DNA of 64,000 nt, taken from NCBI GenBank assembly GCA_043228905.1, contig JBHGNT010000011.1, positions 2,170,001-2,234,000 on the forward strand. The letters are read 5' to 3'. The notes under the pieces were generated by a model. The model was not told the DNA's origin, made no database searches, and saw only the letters and a program-made list of their open reading frames with translations. The position numbers and the translations under genes were made by a program. How positions within the stretch are numbered: position 1 is the first letter of the stretch; every line of letters starts with the position of its first letter. Of this stretch, positions 25,090 through 35,870 are shown piece after piece. The DNA comes from Azolla caroliniana. Its lineage: Eukaryota; Polypodiophyta.

Positions 25090-25530
25090 TGTCACGGACA
25101 CACTAACCGCTAACTCGGACGAAGCACAGATGACAAGGCTATGATGAACTTAAAGACGCTAGCCTGAATGACATTAGCGAATGAAGACAAAGATGAAGAA
25201 CGATACAAGATGGAATTGAACAAGAATACTAGATTGATGTGTCAATGTCTGGTGGTTGAATCCCTTGAAAGGGACCAAGGAGATTACAATTATTTATACT
25301 GTGAGTCGAAGTACATGCATTAGAATATTTGGGAGAATATTCTAGAACCCTCTAGAACCTTCTAGTTCTAGAACTTTCTAAAAACTCATAGAACTTGAAA
25401 TAGATAATTGACTAATAATGTACTAAGATATAAATAACATGACCATATATCTGGATGTGTTGGTTAGAACACAACACTAGACTATATACAAGAGGTCAAG
25501 AGTTCAAATCTTTTTGTCATGTCTGTGACA
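25090..25530 (-). mobile_element. gypsy-type solo LTR inside the copia polyprotein
   Basis: TGTCACGG...GTCTGTGACA, 441 bp, with TATA (tataaata) on the minus strand. It is flanked by TTTAG (25085-25089) and ATTAG (25531-25535). Removing it and one flank rejoins the copia frame as R-T-T-L-N-E-S-A-W, which proves insertion into existing coding DNA. It is related to the LTR at 20140-20504 but lies in the opposite direction. Confidence 0.88.
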
Positions 25531-25959
25531 ATTAGAGTCGTTCGATACCCGTCTTCGGCTAACATGCCGATGGAGACTAGACTCCTTTTCAAATTGGGTA
25601 CGTGCCGAACTTAGTGCAGGGTGATCATGTTGCCATTTGGCTGTCGGATGGGGACCTCACCGATCCCTATGATTACGCACTCCTGCCCATTTCTGAGTCG
25701 AACTGTGCTGTTGGTGATGGCCGGATAGTTCAAAAACCATTCAATGTTCGGGGCTGCGTGAAATGTGGCGCCAGAGTCCAACAACCATGTGTGCGTGTCT
25801 TGCGCACTATAGAGGACTTCTCCGATCATTGAGTCCTCTAAGGAGAGGATTTCTCCTGATTGGGTGTCAACAACATTGACTTGGTTGCCGGCTGGAGAGT
25901 GATTCGAGTCGAATCGTCCTCGATTCCGTCTAGATCTCCGACCACTCTCTTTCCTCTTG

Positions 25960-27280
25960 ATCGACTAGTAGTCGGAAACATTGTGACCGACTTTTCTATA
26001 GTGGGTGCAGAATTCGCCAGATCGACTCGTTCTCGACTTCGACCGTTGTCGGTCCCCCCTCGTTTTTTATCGACTATGATTTCGACCGGTTCTGTTGGCT
26101 TGTTTTCTCAATGGACTCGGTTGAGTGGTGGGTTTCTGTTGATTCGTCGATGGTGAGTCCCATCGATTTTCGCCGAATATCCTCGATGAGGACTTGGCCA
26201 ATCGTCTCATCTAGATTTAGGATAGAACGACTATTGGCAAATGTCGTATAGAATACCTCCCAACTCACCGACAAGCTTGATAGGAGGGCAAGGGCTTTAA
26301 CTTCTTCTTTGAAGTTAATCCCTTGGGAGGTGAGTTCAGATAGCACCTGACTAAAGGTGTTGATGTGGGAGGTAGCAGGATCCGACTCTCTCATCTTCAT
26401 ATTGAATAGTTGCTTGATCAATATGAGTTTTGATAAGGAAGATTTCTTCCTAGAAACAGCTTGAAGTTTCTCCCATAATGAGAATGTCGTTGTTTCCTTT
26501 GCCATGCTAAAATAGAAGTTATGAACCAAGTCCATCCGGATGGTTGAGTCTAATCGAATGGTTGTCCTTGAATCTAATCGAATCGTTGTCCATTATCCTT
26601 TATTTTTATTCACTAGTAGTCGGAAATATTGTGGTCGGCCTTTCTGCAATGTGTGTAGAAGGCATTCGGCTGACTATTCCTCGACTTTGACCACTACCGA
26701 TCATCCCTCCTCTTCAACCAACTAGTACTCCGACCGATTCTTTTGGTTGACTTGGTCGAGTGGTGAGCTTCTACCAAATCATCGATGGTGAGACCCATCG
26801 ATCATCATCGGATGTCTTTCGACGGGATTTGTCCAACCATTTCGTCCAAATTGAGATTCGGATAATTGTTGGCGAACGTCGTACAATAGACTTCGATCAT
26901 CATTGGATGTCTTCCAACAGGATTTGTCCAACCATTTGGTCCAAATAGAGATTCGGACAATTGTTGGCGAACATCGTATAGAAGACTTCCCAACTCGCCG
27001 ATAAACTCGAAAGGAGGGCAATGGCCTTAACTTCTTCTTCGAAGTTAATCACTTGGGAGGAGAGTTTGGACAACACCCGGCTGAAGGTGTTTCTGTGGGA
27101 GGTTTCCGGATCCAACTCTCTCATCGTCATATTGAATAGTTGCCTGATCAATATGAGTTTTGATAAGGAAGATTTCTTCCTAGAAACAACTTGAAGTTTC
27201 TCCCATAATGAGAATGTCGTTGTTTCCTTTGCCATGCTAAAATAGAAGTTATGAACCAAGTCCATCCGGATGGTCAATCA
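25960..27280 (-). repeat. internal tandem duplication of copia gag
   Basis: Two diverged copies of about 600-670 bp, roughly 25960-26540 and 26605-27280, each carry the same Gag block (MDLVHNFYFSMAKETTTFSL ... LLSSLS-SWEVFYT) and the following knuckle region. The right-hand copy also holds a 95-bp tandem duplication (26800-26894 and 26895-26989), which shifts the frame because 95 is not a multiple of three. A small 24-bp tandem (tctaatcgaatngttgtcc) joins the copies at 26548-26596. Confidence 0.82.
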
Positions 27281-27550
27281 TGTTATTTCATCCATCGATC
27301 ATCATTCTTCTGCAGACATCGAAACTGGATTGATGTTGTTCCGGATGACTTTGACCTATCGCCAGATGATTAAGATGTATGCATCATTTATGTCTAGAGT
27401 ACAAAGTTCTTTCTGTCAAACTTCTGAATTTCCATGATTGTGTCAGATTGTGATGCCATCTTCTGGAAAAGAAATTTATGTTGGCCTTGTCTTTTCTTTT
27501 AGCCATATAGCTTCTCTTTTCAAGTTTATTTTGTCGTTGCCACTAGACTA

Positions 27551-27568
27551 CAAGTCGCTTAGATACCA
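27551..27568 (-). promoter_or_regulatory. tRNA primer-binding site of copia
   Basis: Minus strand TGGTATCTAAGCGACTTG, close to the initiator-methionine tRNA site TGGTATCAGAGC, two bases inside the LTR end at 27571. Confidence 0.6.
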
Positions 27569-27570
27569 AA

Positions 27571-27950
27571 TGATGAACATGGAGATATGTTATGCATCAG
27601 AATGATGAGAACCTGTGGTTGGTGTCAAGCAAACAACACAGTAAACTAGATGAGCATATATGTTCACAATAGGCAAGAAACAAGAATCAAGAACAATTGC
27701 ACTCAATTGAAGCTCAAAGGCAGACTTCCTTACTCTCGCCAAAAACTCTCTCACTCTCTGTTACAATGACTTAGTTGGGCTTTATATAGTTAAGCCCTAA
27801 CTAGGTCATGTGTTCACACTAGAGATACAAATGGGTAGAGTCGGCCTTCTATGCCAACATTTGATTGTTGGAAACTTATGAAATCTTATAATTGGTCATG
27901 AGTCAAAACGGCTTACCTTTTGGGGAGGCTCAAATGTTGCGTTGAACATG
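27571..27950 (-). mobile_element. copia 5' LTR (right end of minus-strand element)
   Basis: The LTR ends in ...GTTCATCA on the minus strand directly before the primer site. Its TATA-like ctatataaag (minus strand of about 27781-27790) fits minus-strand transcription. Homology to 21556-22020 is described there. The outer border is approximate. Confidence 0.5.
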
Positions 27951-28246
27951 GAGGTGTCTTTGTACTTCTTGAAGTACATTGTGCTAGGAGAGAGGATCAA
28001 ATTGTTATGAGAGACGAAGGATCTAGAGGATTGAGCTTAAGTTGTAGAAGTGAGTTGCAAACATATAACTAGCGATTTAGTGACATCTCAATTGATAATG
28101 TGTAGATCTCCAACAATAGGAGGTAGAAATCCAAAGGATGTCTAAAGAAGAAAATTTGATCCTTGAACAGAGTAATAAAAGTCTCAGGACCAAGGTGGTT
28201 TACGAAGAACCTTTGAAACAAGAAGTGGAATGTAAATTGCTTAAAG
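27951..28246. other. unassigned spacer
   Basis: No gene or element end is recognised between the minus-strand copia LTR and the plus-strand copia reverse-transcriptase piece. A minus frame 28069-28275 is unremarkable. Confidence 0.4.
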
Positions 28247-28522
28247 AGCATCATGGTGGACCATGGCTTCCACAAAACACAAGCTGATCATTGTGTTTTT
28301 GTGAAGAAGTATGGTGGAGGAGATTTCCTAATCCTTCTGTTGTATGTTGATGCAATGCTTATTGTCGAACAGGACCTAAAGAAAATTGCAAGTCTGAAAA
28401 AGGTTTTGAGTAAGTCTTTTGCAACAAAAGATATGGGTCCGACAAAGCAAATCATGGGGATGCACATACTCCGGGATAGGACAAACAATATGTTGTCAGT
28501 GGCTATCACAAGAGAAATACGT
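28247..28522 (+). pseudogene. copia reverse transcriptase, piece 1 of split element
   Basis: Encodes MVDHGFHKTQADHCVFVKKY, LLLYVDAMLIVEQDL and TKQIMGMHILRDRTNNML. The catalytic YVDD is changed to YVDA. The frame breaks off at ...REKYV (28522), where a 2-kb insert begins; the next codons (KVL-RFNMGNA) resume at 30536. 5' parts are absent. Confidence 0.8.
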
Positions 28523-28970
28523 TGTCGTGGAAGGAGATTAACGCCACGATATGATTTACAACCACAACCGTTTAGAGCGAACTCAAGCACAACTAGAAGA
28601 AAACAACAATAGGACTATAGAGAGATAGAGAACCAAAATCCATATGAGGAAGAAGAACCCTAACCGAATAGGAAGAAGAAGAAGAAGAAGAACTAAACCT
28701 CCCTAACCAAGAGAAAGAGAAATGAGAGAGGGGAACCTAAAACCAAAACCCTAAAATGAAATAGGGAGAAGAAGAAGAAGAACTAAAACCCAAAAACCCA
28801 AAATGGAGGAACCCCCTTTATGGTGACTCCTCACCCCCTTTTATAGTAAAAAAAAGGGGGCCTTATTACAAAAGGCGAGGCCAAATATTCCTCTCTTTGA
28901 GTGAGGAATATTTGCTTTGATTTTAGGAGGGGATTGATGGGGCACCTTAAATCCCTCTTCTCTCACTTTC

Positions 28971-29032
28971 ACACACACACACACGCGCGCGCGCGCGCGC
29001 GCCCACCCACCCACACACACACACACACACAC
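28971..29032. repeat. (AC)n(GC)n(CCCA)n(AC)n run
   Basis: An alternating purine-pyrimidine tract (acacac then gcgcgc, 28971-29002), followed by ccca units and a second AC run. (GC)n/(AC)n tracts are known to adopt left-handed DNA readily. Confidence 0.9.
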
Positions 29033-29329
29033 CATACCCCCTACTTATTACTCCCCCACTTTCATGTACGCCCCTTTTTCACTACATTGTTGTGAAGATT
29101 TCCGGAAACGATGAGAAAATCGGGTATGGTGAATAAAACGAGGATGTGCAACGACTTGCACATGCACATGAGAAAATGTGTATAGAAATAAGAAAGGGAG
29201 AAAAATAAATTTTATGTGGCACCAATCCCCTTGTGCTATAAAAGGGGAGGGGTGCTCACAAGAAAGGGGTTGCCCATTTTGAGTTAAGAGGGTGTACCAC
29301 TTAGATCTACGGTTTGGTAGTTTTCTTCT

Positions 29330-29556
29330 TCATCTTCTTCTTCTTGTTTCTTTGGGGGTTCTTCTTTGAGTGGAGGTTTAGGGTTTCTTTTAGTTCTCCT
29401 CTCTCTTCTTGGTTATGGTTTCGGTTGTTCTAGGTTTCTTCTTCATCTTCATCTTCTTGTTTCTTTGGGGGTTCTTCTTTGAGTGGAGGTTTAGGGTTTC
29501 TTTTAGTTCTCCTCTCTCTTCTTGGTTATGGTTTCGGTTGTTCTAGGTTTCTTCTT
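29330..29556. repeat. 113-bp tandem duplication
   Basis: Two nearly identical copies of cttgtttctttgggggttc...ggtttcggttgttctagg start at about 29341 and 29454. They are in the presumed leader after the rightward TATA box. Confidence 0.85.
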
Positions 29557-30535
29557 CTCCCTATTTAGGTTTTCGGGTTTCTTCTACCTTGTTGTCTTGG
29601 TGGGAAGAAGTAGGGTTTATTCTTGTTCGTTTTTGGATTCTTCACTTTGTGAGTTACGGTTTGTGAGTTTCTTCGTTTTCATGCGAGTTAGGGTCATGCT
29701 AGGGTTTTTGGTTACTCTCTTCTTCTTCTTCTTCGTGTGAGAGTTTGGTTTGGTTTGGGGTTTCTACAATGGCAGCTCTTCGGCATTCCGGTGGCGGCAC
29801 TTGGTGGTTCGACTTCCTGTCCTCGATGGTGAGTGTTTCGTGGGGCAGCCGGTTCAAGAAGGGAGGGCAAAGTGGCACGGGAACACTCCACCATCTTCGG
29901 GGCGTGACCAATGTTGGACGTCACGCTCCTGGTGGTCTACTTGACTCACCTTCGTCAGTTCCTATTTCTTAACTTGTTGTACTTAGTCGATTGTTTTGTA
30001 ATAGCCACCGGATTCGTGGCATGTAAGCCAATTTGTTGTAAAAGTATTTGTAATATATATACGTGTATATTTCTCTTCTATTTTAACCTATTTGAGTTGA
30101 GTCCTTAATCACAGCTAATCGTCTTGTTGAACCGGAATCTTCGTCGATTGGGTCCGACCGAAAACCAATCCAGTCGTAACCAATCCGGTCGAGAATCAAT
30201 GCAACCGGAAGTCGACGGACCAAAGCCTGTATAGCACGAGACCTTCGCCCCCTTTTACTCCCTAGTCCGAGACCCCCATAGTCCCGCCCAAGCCGACACG
30301 TACACGCAGATTTCCGCAACAACGTGTGCATGTGCACCTAAGTGCATATCACATTTACAATCCACAAACCCTTTCAGTGCACTTTAGCACCTTACATTTT
30401 ATATTTCTCTTACTTTATTCTTTTTATTTCTATTTATATTTTCCCGATGTGCATGTGCAAACTTTGCACAATCCTGATTCGTCCGTTCCATGTGATTTTC
30501 TCGCCGCTGCCAAAAATTTTCGTGAAAACGTGACA

Positions 30536-30817
30536 AAGGTACTCTAGATATTCAACATGGGGAATGCCAACATGGTCGGCTCAACATTGCCGACAAATAG
30601 CAAACTGAATGCCAATCAATGTCCAAAGACAGAAAAGGATAAAACTTAGTTGAGGAAGATTCTATATGCCTGAGTTGTTGGAAGCCTGATGTATGTTATG
30701 GTGTGTACTGCCGGACATTGCATATGTTGTCGAAACTATCAACCGATACATTAGCAATCCCGGAAAGGAACATTTGGGATGTAGGGAAGTGGATGCTCAA
30801 ATACTTGAGAGGTACCT
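30536..30817 (+). pseudogene. copia reverse transcriptase/RNase H, piece 2
   Basis: Across frames: FNMGNANMVGSTLPTNSKLN, VVGSLMYVMVCT, DIAYVVETINRYISNPGKEH, then LERYL. It continues the piece ending at 28522 and breaks at 30817, where a chromovirus starts; it resumes at 42150. Confidence 0.82.
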
Positions 30818-31272
30818 TGTTACGGGTATGACCATATAATATCCTGTGGTGAGAATTTACCGTAGTATTCTATACATGTGAATAAGTGTGAGGGTTAAAC
30901 GAGAGTGTAAAGAAGGGGAGGATTACTTATAATCCTCGGGATTGAGACAACCCATTAGGCCAAGTGTGAACTTGCATGGGGGCCTTGGGTCTCACTATAA
31001 ATATGAGGCCTAGCTACCCTCATTTCAAGATCTTTTGACTACGTCGAGACTCTGACGTTGTGGTGGGTCAACTCTTGTAGCAAGCGAGCCAACACTAGGT
31101 ACGACTGGATGCCACGTCGGTGATATGGGACGCCGATTGAGCCTCGAGTCCGTCTCGATCCCTTCGCTTGGGGGTGGTCGGGTGGATCGACACCCTTGTT
31201 TCTCTCTCTCCTTTCTTATTTCATATATGTTTTATCCTTATCATATGCTTACGTTAGATCATAACTCTAATA
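30818..31272 (+). mobile_element. chromovirus 5' LTR
   Basis: 455 bp, starting TGTTACGGGTATGACC and ending CTCTAATA (the 3' copy ends CTCTAACA). It matches the split 3' LTR at 37753-37806 plus 41749-42149. Left flank is TACCT (30813-30817), right flank of the whole element CACCT (42150-42154). Joining the flanks restores the copia reading (AGGTACCTCAGGTGC), so this is an insertion with a 5-bp target duplication carrying one later change. Confidence 0.9.
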
Positions 31273-31274
31273 GT

Positions 31275-31288
31275 TGGTATCAGAGCTT
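31275..31288 (+). promoter_or_regulatory. chromovirus primer-binding site
   Basis: TGGTATCAGAGCTT, the initiator-methionine tRNA type, two bases after the 5' LTR. Confidence 0.85.
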
Positions 31289-32950
31289 ATGTTTCTTTTG
31301 TTGGTTTTTGTTGTCTTCTTGATGGATGGTGATCGATCGGCGTGCGGTTGACCTTGATCCAGATAGCGATCAACAAAGGAACTTTGGTAACTCGTTCTTG
31401 TTTTTTTTCTATTCATTCTTCTCCCAATCTATTCATGTACAGTCAATATGTTTTTTTCTTTATTGATTCAATGATGTTGTAGTGGTAATTAATTGGTTGT
31501 ATATGTGTATGTGTCATTTGACATATATTTGATATGTGATTCGTGTCGTACGTGTACGAGGTTAATACCTCAATTGTGTATTACGTTCACATATATATGT
31601 TATGTATACGTATGCGGTAAATACCTCGATTTCTATGTAAACGATATGCGATTGGTGTCGTATGCGTAAGAGGTCAATACCTCAATTGCGTATTACGATT
31701 AACCCTTATTCTTGGATGTTTTGTGTGCGTAGAGGCTATACACCTCGATTACGTTTCTCGATTACATCATTGTTGGCTATTTGATATTACGATTTTTTAA
31801 ATCTATGCATATGTGGTCAAGTGTATACGGATTTGATCGTATATATGTGATAAATATACATATGAGTATATTAGTTATTACATGATTTCTATATCGAATG
31901 TTTCCTTTTTAGGGAAAGGATCTTGGTGGACGTCCTCACATTTTTGTGAGAATGGCATAGTCACCATCTTTTTTTCAACAATATTATTTTCGTTGACATC
32001 CCCGTTCGTCACTTCGATTTCGTTATGTAACAAAATGCTTATAGCCACCATGATGTTGAGAACGTAGGGCTTGCCCCACTTCATGTGAGGTCGCTCCTAT
32101 GACACACATATCCAGCATCCCTCCCTCATTACATGGATACTATGACATCATTCTTACGAAAGGCATTCGTAATGACGTAACCATGTAAAGGGCCACGTGG
32201 CCCTACTACGAAAAGAGGGCTCATTTGGCTTGACCATTAGGTTGCACTTTGGCGTATGCCATCGTAATTATGAGACTTGAGGTTAGGTAATGTACCAACA
32301 TAGTTTGTGGTAAACGAGAGGGAAATAAGGACTCTTGACATATATGTTTCTTTTAAAAAAACATATATGGGCAAATGCCTCGCATATATCTTATACGTGT
32401 AAAATATTATACATTCAACACGAGCAATCTATTTGGTTAGCTCAAGTGTTTAATGCATTTGTTCTCGAGGTGTCGAGTTCAAATATGACCAAGACCATAA
32501 CAGTGTCCAAGACCATACAACATTGTTGATACATATGACTATAATACATATTTAGACTTTAGGTCTAAGTGTACTTCGGGGTCCTCGTAATAAGATTTAA
32601 AGAGCCGAAACCGTGACATATGTGGGCACAAAAACATAGTTTATTGTGAACATTTTTTTCGTGTATAAACTATTCATGACGCGAACATACATGGTTGAGC
32701 CTCAGGGAGCCGCCATGATAAAATCGATATAGAGATAAGGGAAAGACATTCATTTGTCACCCCCATGGTTTTTAAAACAACTTTGTGTTACCATAGTAAC
32801 CTGATCTTGAACTTCATCTCATACATCTAGAGGGGTGTTGACTTGAGATCATGATATCGATTAATGTTGGCCCATGATATGTTTACATCACGACATAATG
32901 TTATGACTATTTTTCTAACCTTATCCTATTTCTTTGCCAGAAATAATCAT
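31289..32950 (+). other. chromovirus leader, non-coding, with repeated hairpins
   Basis: About 1.65 kb separates the primer site from gag, which is long. It holds a degenerate 111-bp direct repeat (about 31537 and 31648; gtgtcgta..gt..gaggt-aatacctcaattg-gtattacg) with perfect stems GAGGT-tAAt-ACCTC (31558-31571) and GAGGT-cAAt-ACCTC (31670-31683), plus GAGG...CCTC (31732-31746). No gene is recognised; open frames here are short. Confidence 0.5.
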
Positions 32951-32952
32951 TC

Positions 32953-33806
32953 AATGGCTCAGAATAATAACCCGATGTCATCTGCTCAAGCGGAAGGAAC
33001 TCGAGGAAATCCTCTTGGACCAATGTCCAGTGAGTCATATTTTTTACAAATACAACATTTCCTTAGTTCAACCGCTCATCAGATGTTCGAACTTCGACAA
33101 TCTTAAAGTACTCTCGATGAGCGTCAGGGTGAACCATCATTTGTCGTAAAGCCATTTATGGGAGAAAGAAAAGGAAAGAACCGAAGAAGCAATCTGCACG
33201 TGGTTGGGCCGATGGGAGTCTCATTTTGAGCTCTATCCGATGCTAGATAGTAAGAAGATTGCATATGTCGGCCGAGAACTAGGGGGTAAGGTCGCTGCCT
33301 GGTGGCGTGGGCTCTGTACTTTGGGGAAATTGCCCGATATCTTGACAGATTTTGTCACAATTTTTAAGGGCCAATTTCTGCAACCTCCCTCTCGAACCGA
33401 GGCAACACAAGCTTTAATGAACCTCTCTAGCAGGAAGTTTTCCTTCCTAGAAAACTATGTCCACCATGCTAGAACCCAAATCCAAAAATTGGGTCTAGAA
33501 GGGGACACCTGGTTAATAACTTGTTTTGTCAATGGCATCCCCAATTCGGACTATCATTGGATAGTGCATGATAAGGATCCAAAATCCTTTGAAGAGGCCG
33601 TTGAAATAGTTCTTCACTATCAACTTACTTCGAAGAATGACCATAACAAACCATGCGAAGTGCCTGGGACTAAGCAGTCGCAATTCGTTGGGAAACGCAA
33701 GACACCCAACGAATTCATGGATCGTAATTGTAAGCGTCAACATCCTTTTTGCGTATTCTACAAAAAGAAGGGTCATACAAAAGAACAATGTCGAAAGCTC
33801 CAATGA
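32953..33806 (+). pseudogene. chromovirus gag
   Basis: Starts MAQNNNPMSSAQAEGTRG, then after a frameshift the capsid part WLGRWESHFELYPMLD, VAAWWRGLC, FKGQFLQPPSRTEA, FLENYVHHARTQIQKL. The C-terminal knuckle reads CVFYKKKGHTKEQC, so its second Cys is replaced by Tyr. It ends TGA at 33804-33806. Gag packages element RNA in cytoplasmic particles; this copy is broken. Confidence 0.85.
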
Positions 33807-33920
33807 AAAGAGCACGACAAAAAAGAAAAAATTGCAAACCATAAAGGTCAGATTTCTAATGTCCTTGAGGTCTATATACATCATTTAAGTAATTTTCTAT
33901 GTTCTTTCCCTCACTATGTA

Positions 33921-34325
33921 TTGGGACCCAATGTTTTACTACATTCAAACAGATATATCAATGGATCTCTCGTACAATTTTTATTTGATTCAGGAAGCTC
34001 ACACAATTTTGTGAATGATCATTTGGTTCAAATATGGGGAATCCAACCTATCGTAAGTGATCACACCTATAGGCTGCACTTGGCTGATGGAAGAGTACAA
34101 TACATCAACGGGGCGATTCATTCATTAGGAATTTCTATTGATAATTATATAGAGAAAGTAGACTTCCATGTAATGAATCTTTGTACCACAGATGTAATAC
34201 TAGGTTATCCCTGGTTTTTTAATAAAAACTCTTCTTTATCTATTTATTGGGTTCAAGATTCAATTACTTTTGTACTGAACGATTGTACTCATTTTATTCA
34301 ATGTGTTAAAAAACAATCTCTTTAG
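33921..34325 (+). pseudogene. chromovirus aspartic protease
   Basis: Contains the active-site box FLFDSGSSHNFVND and LADGRVQYINGA, DVILGYPWF. Family: retropepsin, which cuts the polyprotein. The frame itself is open for 134 codons, but it is separated from gag and from reverse transcriptase by stops. Confidence 0.85.
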
Positions 34326-34479
34326 ATTGTTTCCTCTCCATCAATATTCGAGTTATCTTGTTCTACTTCATTTTATTGTGTACTTGATCCGAACATTCAC
34401 GTTTACAATATCGATAATGTCTCGATTCAATTATCATATTTTGAACAACAACTCGATGAAATCTTAAATGATTTTCGTG

Positions 34480-35870
34480 ATGTTTTTCCGAGTGAACTAC
34501 CACATGGGTTACCTCCTAAACGTAATATAGACCATCGTATAGATATTGTACCTGGCGTTGCACCAATAGGTATACCTCCGTATTGCTTAAGTCAATCCGA
34601 AGAGGATGAGGTATCTAAGCAACTCAAGGACTATTTATGAATGGGTTATATACATTATAGTAAATCTCCATGGGGTGCACCTGTTCTCTTAGTAAAAAAG
34701 AAAGAGGGCACATGCCGTATGTGTATTAATTACCAACGCTTGAATAAAGTGACGATCAATAATTCATATCCATTGCCCCGGGCTAACGATCTAATTGACC
34801 GTCTCCAGGGAGCTCGGTATTTTACAAAACTTGATCTACGTACGGGTTACCATCAAATTCGTATTAGTGAGGACGATGTTCCTAAAATGGCATTTCATAC
34901 ACGCTATGGCCATTATGAGTTTTTGGTTATGCCTTTTGGTTTGATCAATGCTCCGGCCACATTTCAACAAGAAATGAATGACATTTTCCGACAACAACTT
35001 GAAAATTTGTTGTTATTTACTTGGATGATATTTTAGTTTATAGTTGTACATTAGAAGAACATGCTAAACATGTCCGCTTTGTTTTACAAACATTGCGCGA
35101 CAAGCAATTCTATGCGAAGATCTCAAAATGCAAGTTCTTCAAGAAATCAATTACTTATCTTGGACATCTCATAACCGAACAAGGAGTTGAAATTGATCCT
35201 TCTCGCATCGAGAAAATCAAACTTTGGCCCACTCTTCGGAATATTCTAGAAGTTCGATCATTCCTTGGTTTTGTCGGGTTTTTGCGAAAATCCCTTCGTA
35301 ATTACTCCCAATTGACAATGCCGTTTACTGATCTTCTAAAAGGTCAAACGCGTAAGTCTACAAAACCTATTGTGTGGAATGCTACACTAGACCTTGCCTT
35401 TAAGGAACTCAAGGACCTGGTGTGCAAGGTTCCTTTGCTTCTTTTACCCGATCCTTCAAAATGTTTCGAAGTTTAAATCGATGCAAATGATTATGCTATA
35501 GGTGTTGTCTTATATCAAGATGGTAAACCAATAACATTCGAGAGTAAGAAACTTGATTCTACTCAATCTCGGTATACGGTTGAAGAAAAGGAATTATTTG
35601 CAATTATACATGCTCTCAAAACATAGTGCCATTATCTTTATGGAAATCGTTTTGTGGTAACTACGGACCACGAGTCCTTGAAATATTTTTGTGACCAACA
35701 AGACCTGAAAGGTCGTAAGGCACGATAGGCTGATCTCATCCAGGACTTTGATTTTTCCATACGATATCGTAAAGGTTCCATGAACATTGTCGTTGATTCA
35801 CGAAATCACATCTGTGAAGTTAACATGCTTAACTTCACTGAAATAACATCAGATCATTATTATCACCTTC
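34480..35870 (+). pseudogene. chromovirus reverse transcriptase and RNase H
   Basis: Reverse-transcriptase blocks: [24 protein letters not shown][17 protein letters not shown], [17 protein letters not shown]. At about 35015-35035 a frameshift falls inside the catalytic YLDD box (one frame ends FTWMIF, the next begins MDDILVYS). After it come YLGHLI, VRSFLGFVGFLR, then RNase H: IDANDYAIGVVLYQDGKPIT, SRYTVEEKELFAIIHAL, VVTTDHESLKYF. Stops lie at 34638, 35474 and beyond. The order PR-RT-RH-INT identifies Ty3/gypsy. Confidence 0.9.

Larger units (their letters stand above)
22064..27280 (-). pseudogene. copia polyprotein (gag-PR-INT-RT-RNase H), broken
   Basis: Minus strand, 5' to 3': Gag (27277-26900 and again 26535-26074), protease DSGAT (25829-25611, WLLDSGATFHAAP), pre-integrase HLxYGRLGHMS and integrase core (25089-24440: FVDDSTRKVW, RFDNGGKY, VERINRTIQERV), spacer, reverse transcriptase (23579-23202: LEQLDVKMAFLHGDLDEDIY, KSLYGLKQVLRTWY, LILYVDD) and RNase H (23131-22547: YTDSDYIGNSGNRKSTSSYI, STTEAEYIA), ending in HIRELITKKKLEVRKIKTEV and a basic tail to 22064. 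Frames shift many times and a solo LTR interrupts it at 25090-25530. No autonomous activity is possible. Confidence 0.88.
28523..30535. mobile_element. 2.0-kb non-coding insert in the copia
   Basis: Starts TGTCGTGG and ends CGTGACA, so its ends are inverted (TGTC/GACA). The left half carries a TATA-like tactataaaaggggg reading leftwards (about 28838-28852) and the right half gctataaaaggggagg reading rightwards (about 29237-29252), each followed by CTT/GAA-rich leaders with AG/CT-rich text. It also contains a 113-bp tandem duplication, a purine/pyrimidine alternating run and a short open frame (29745-29972) related to minus-strand 53747-53600 (EWHENTTP/KWHGNTPP). No polymerase or integrase is coded, so it should be non-autonomous. 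No clean TSD was found. Confidence 0.55.

Noticed and set aside
29699-29972. Overlapping open frames on both strands as host genes
   Set aside because: They lie in the non-coding 2-kb insert; one short peptide is shared with another LTR-like insert, so it belongs to the element family, not to a host gene.
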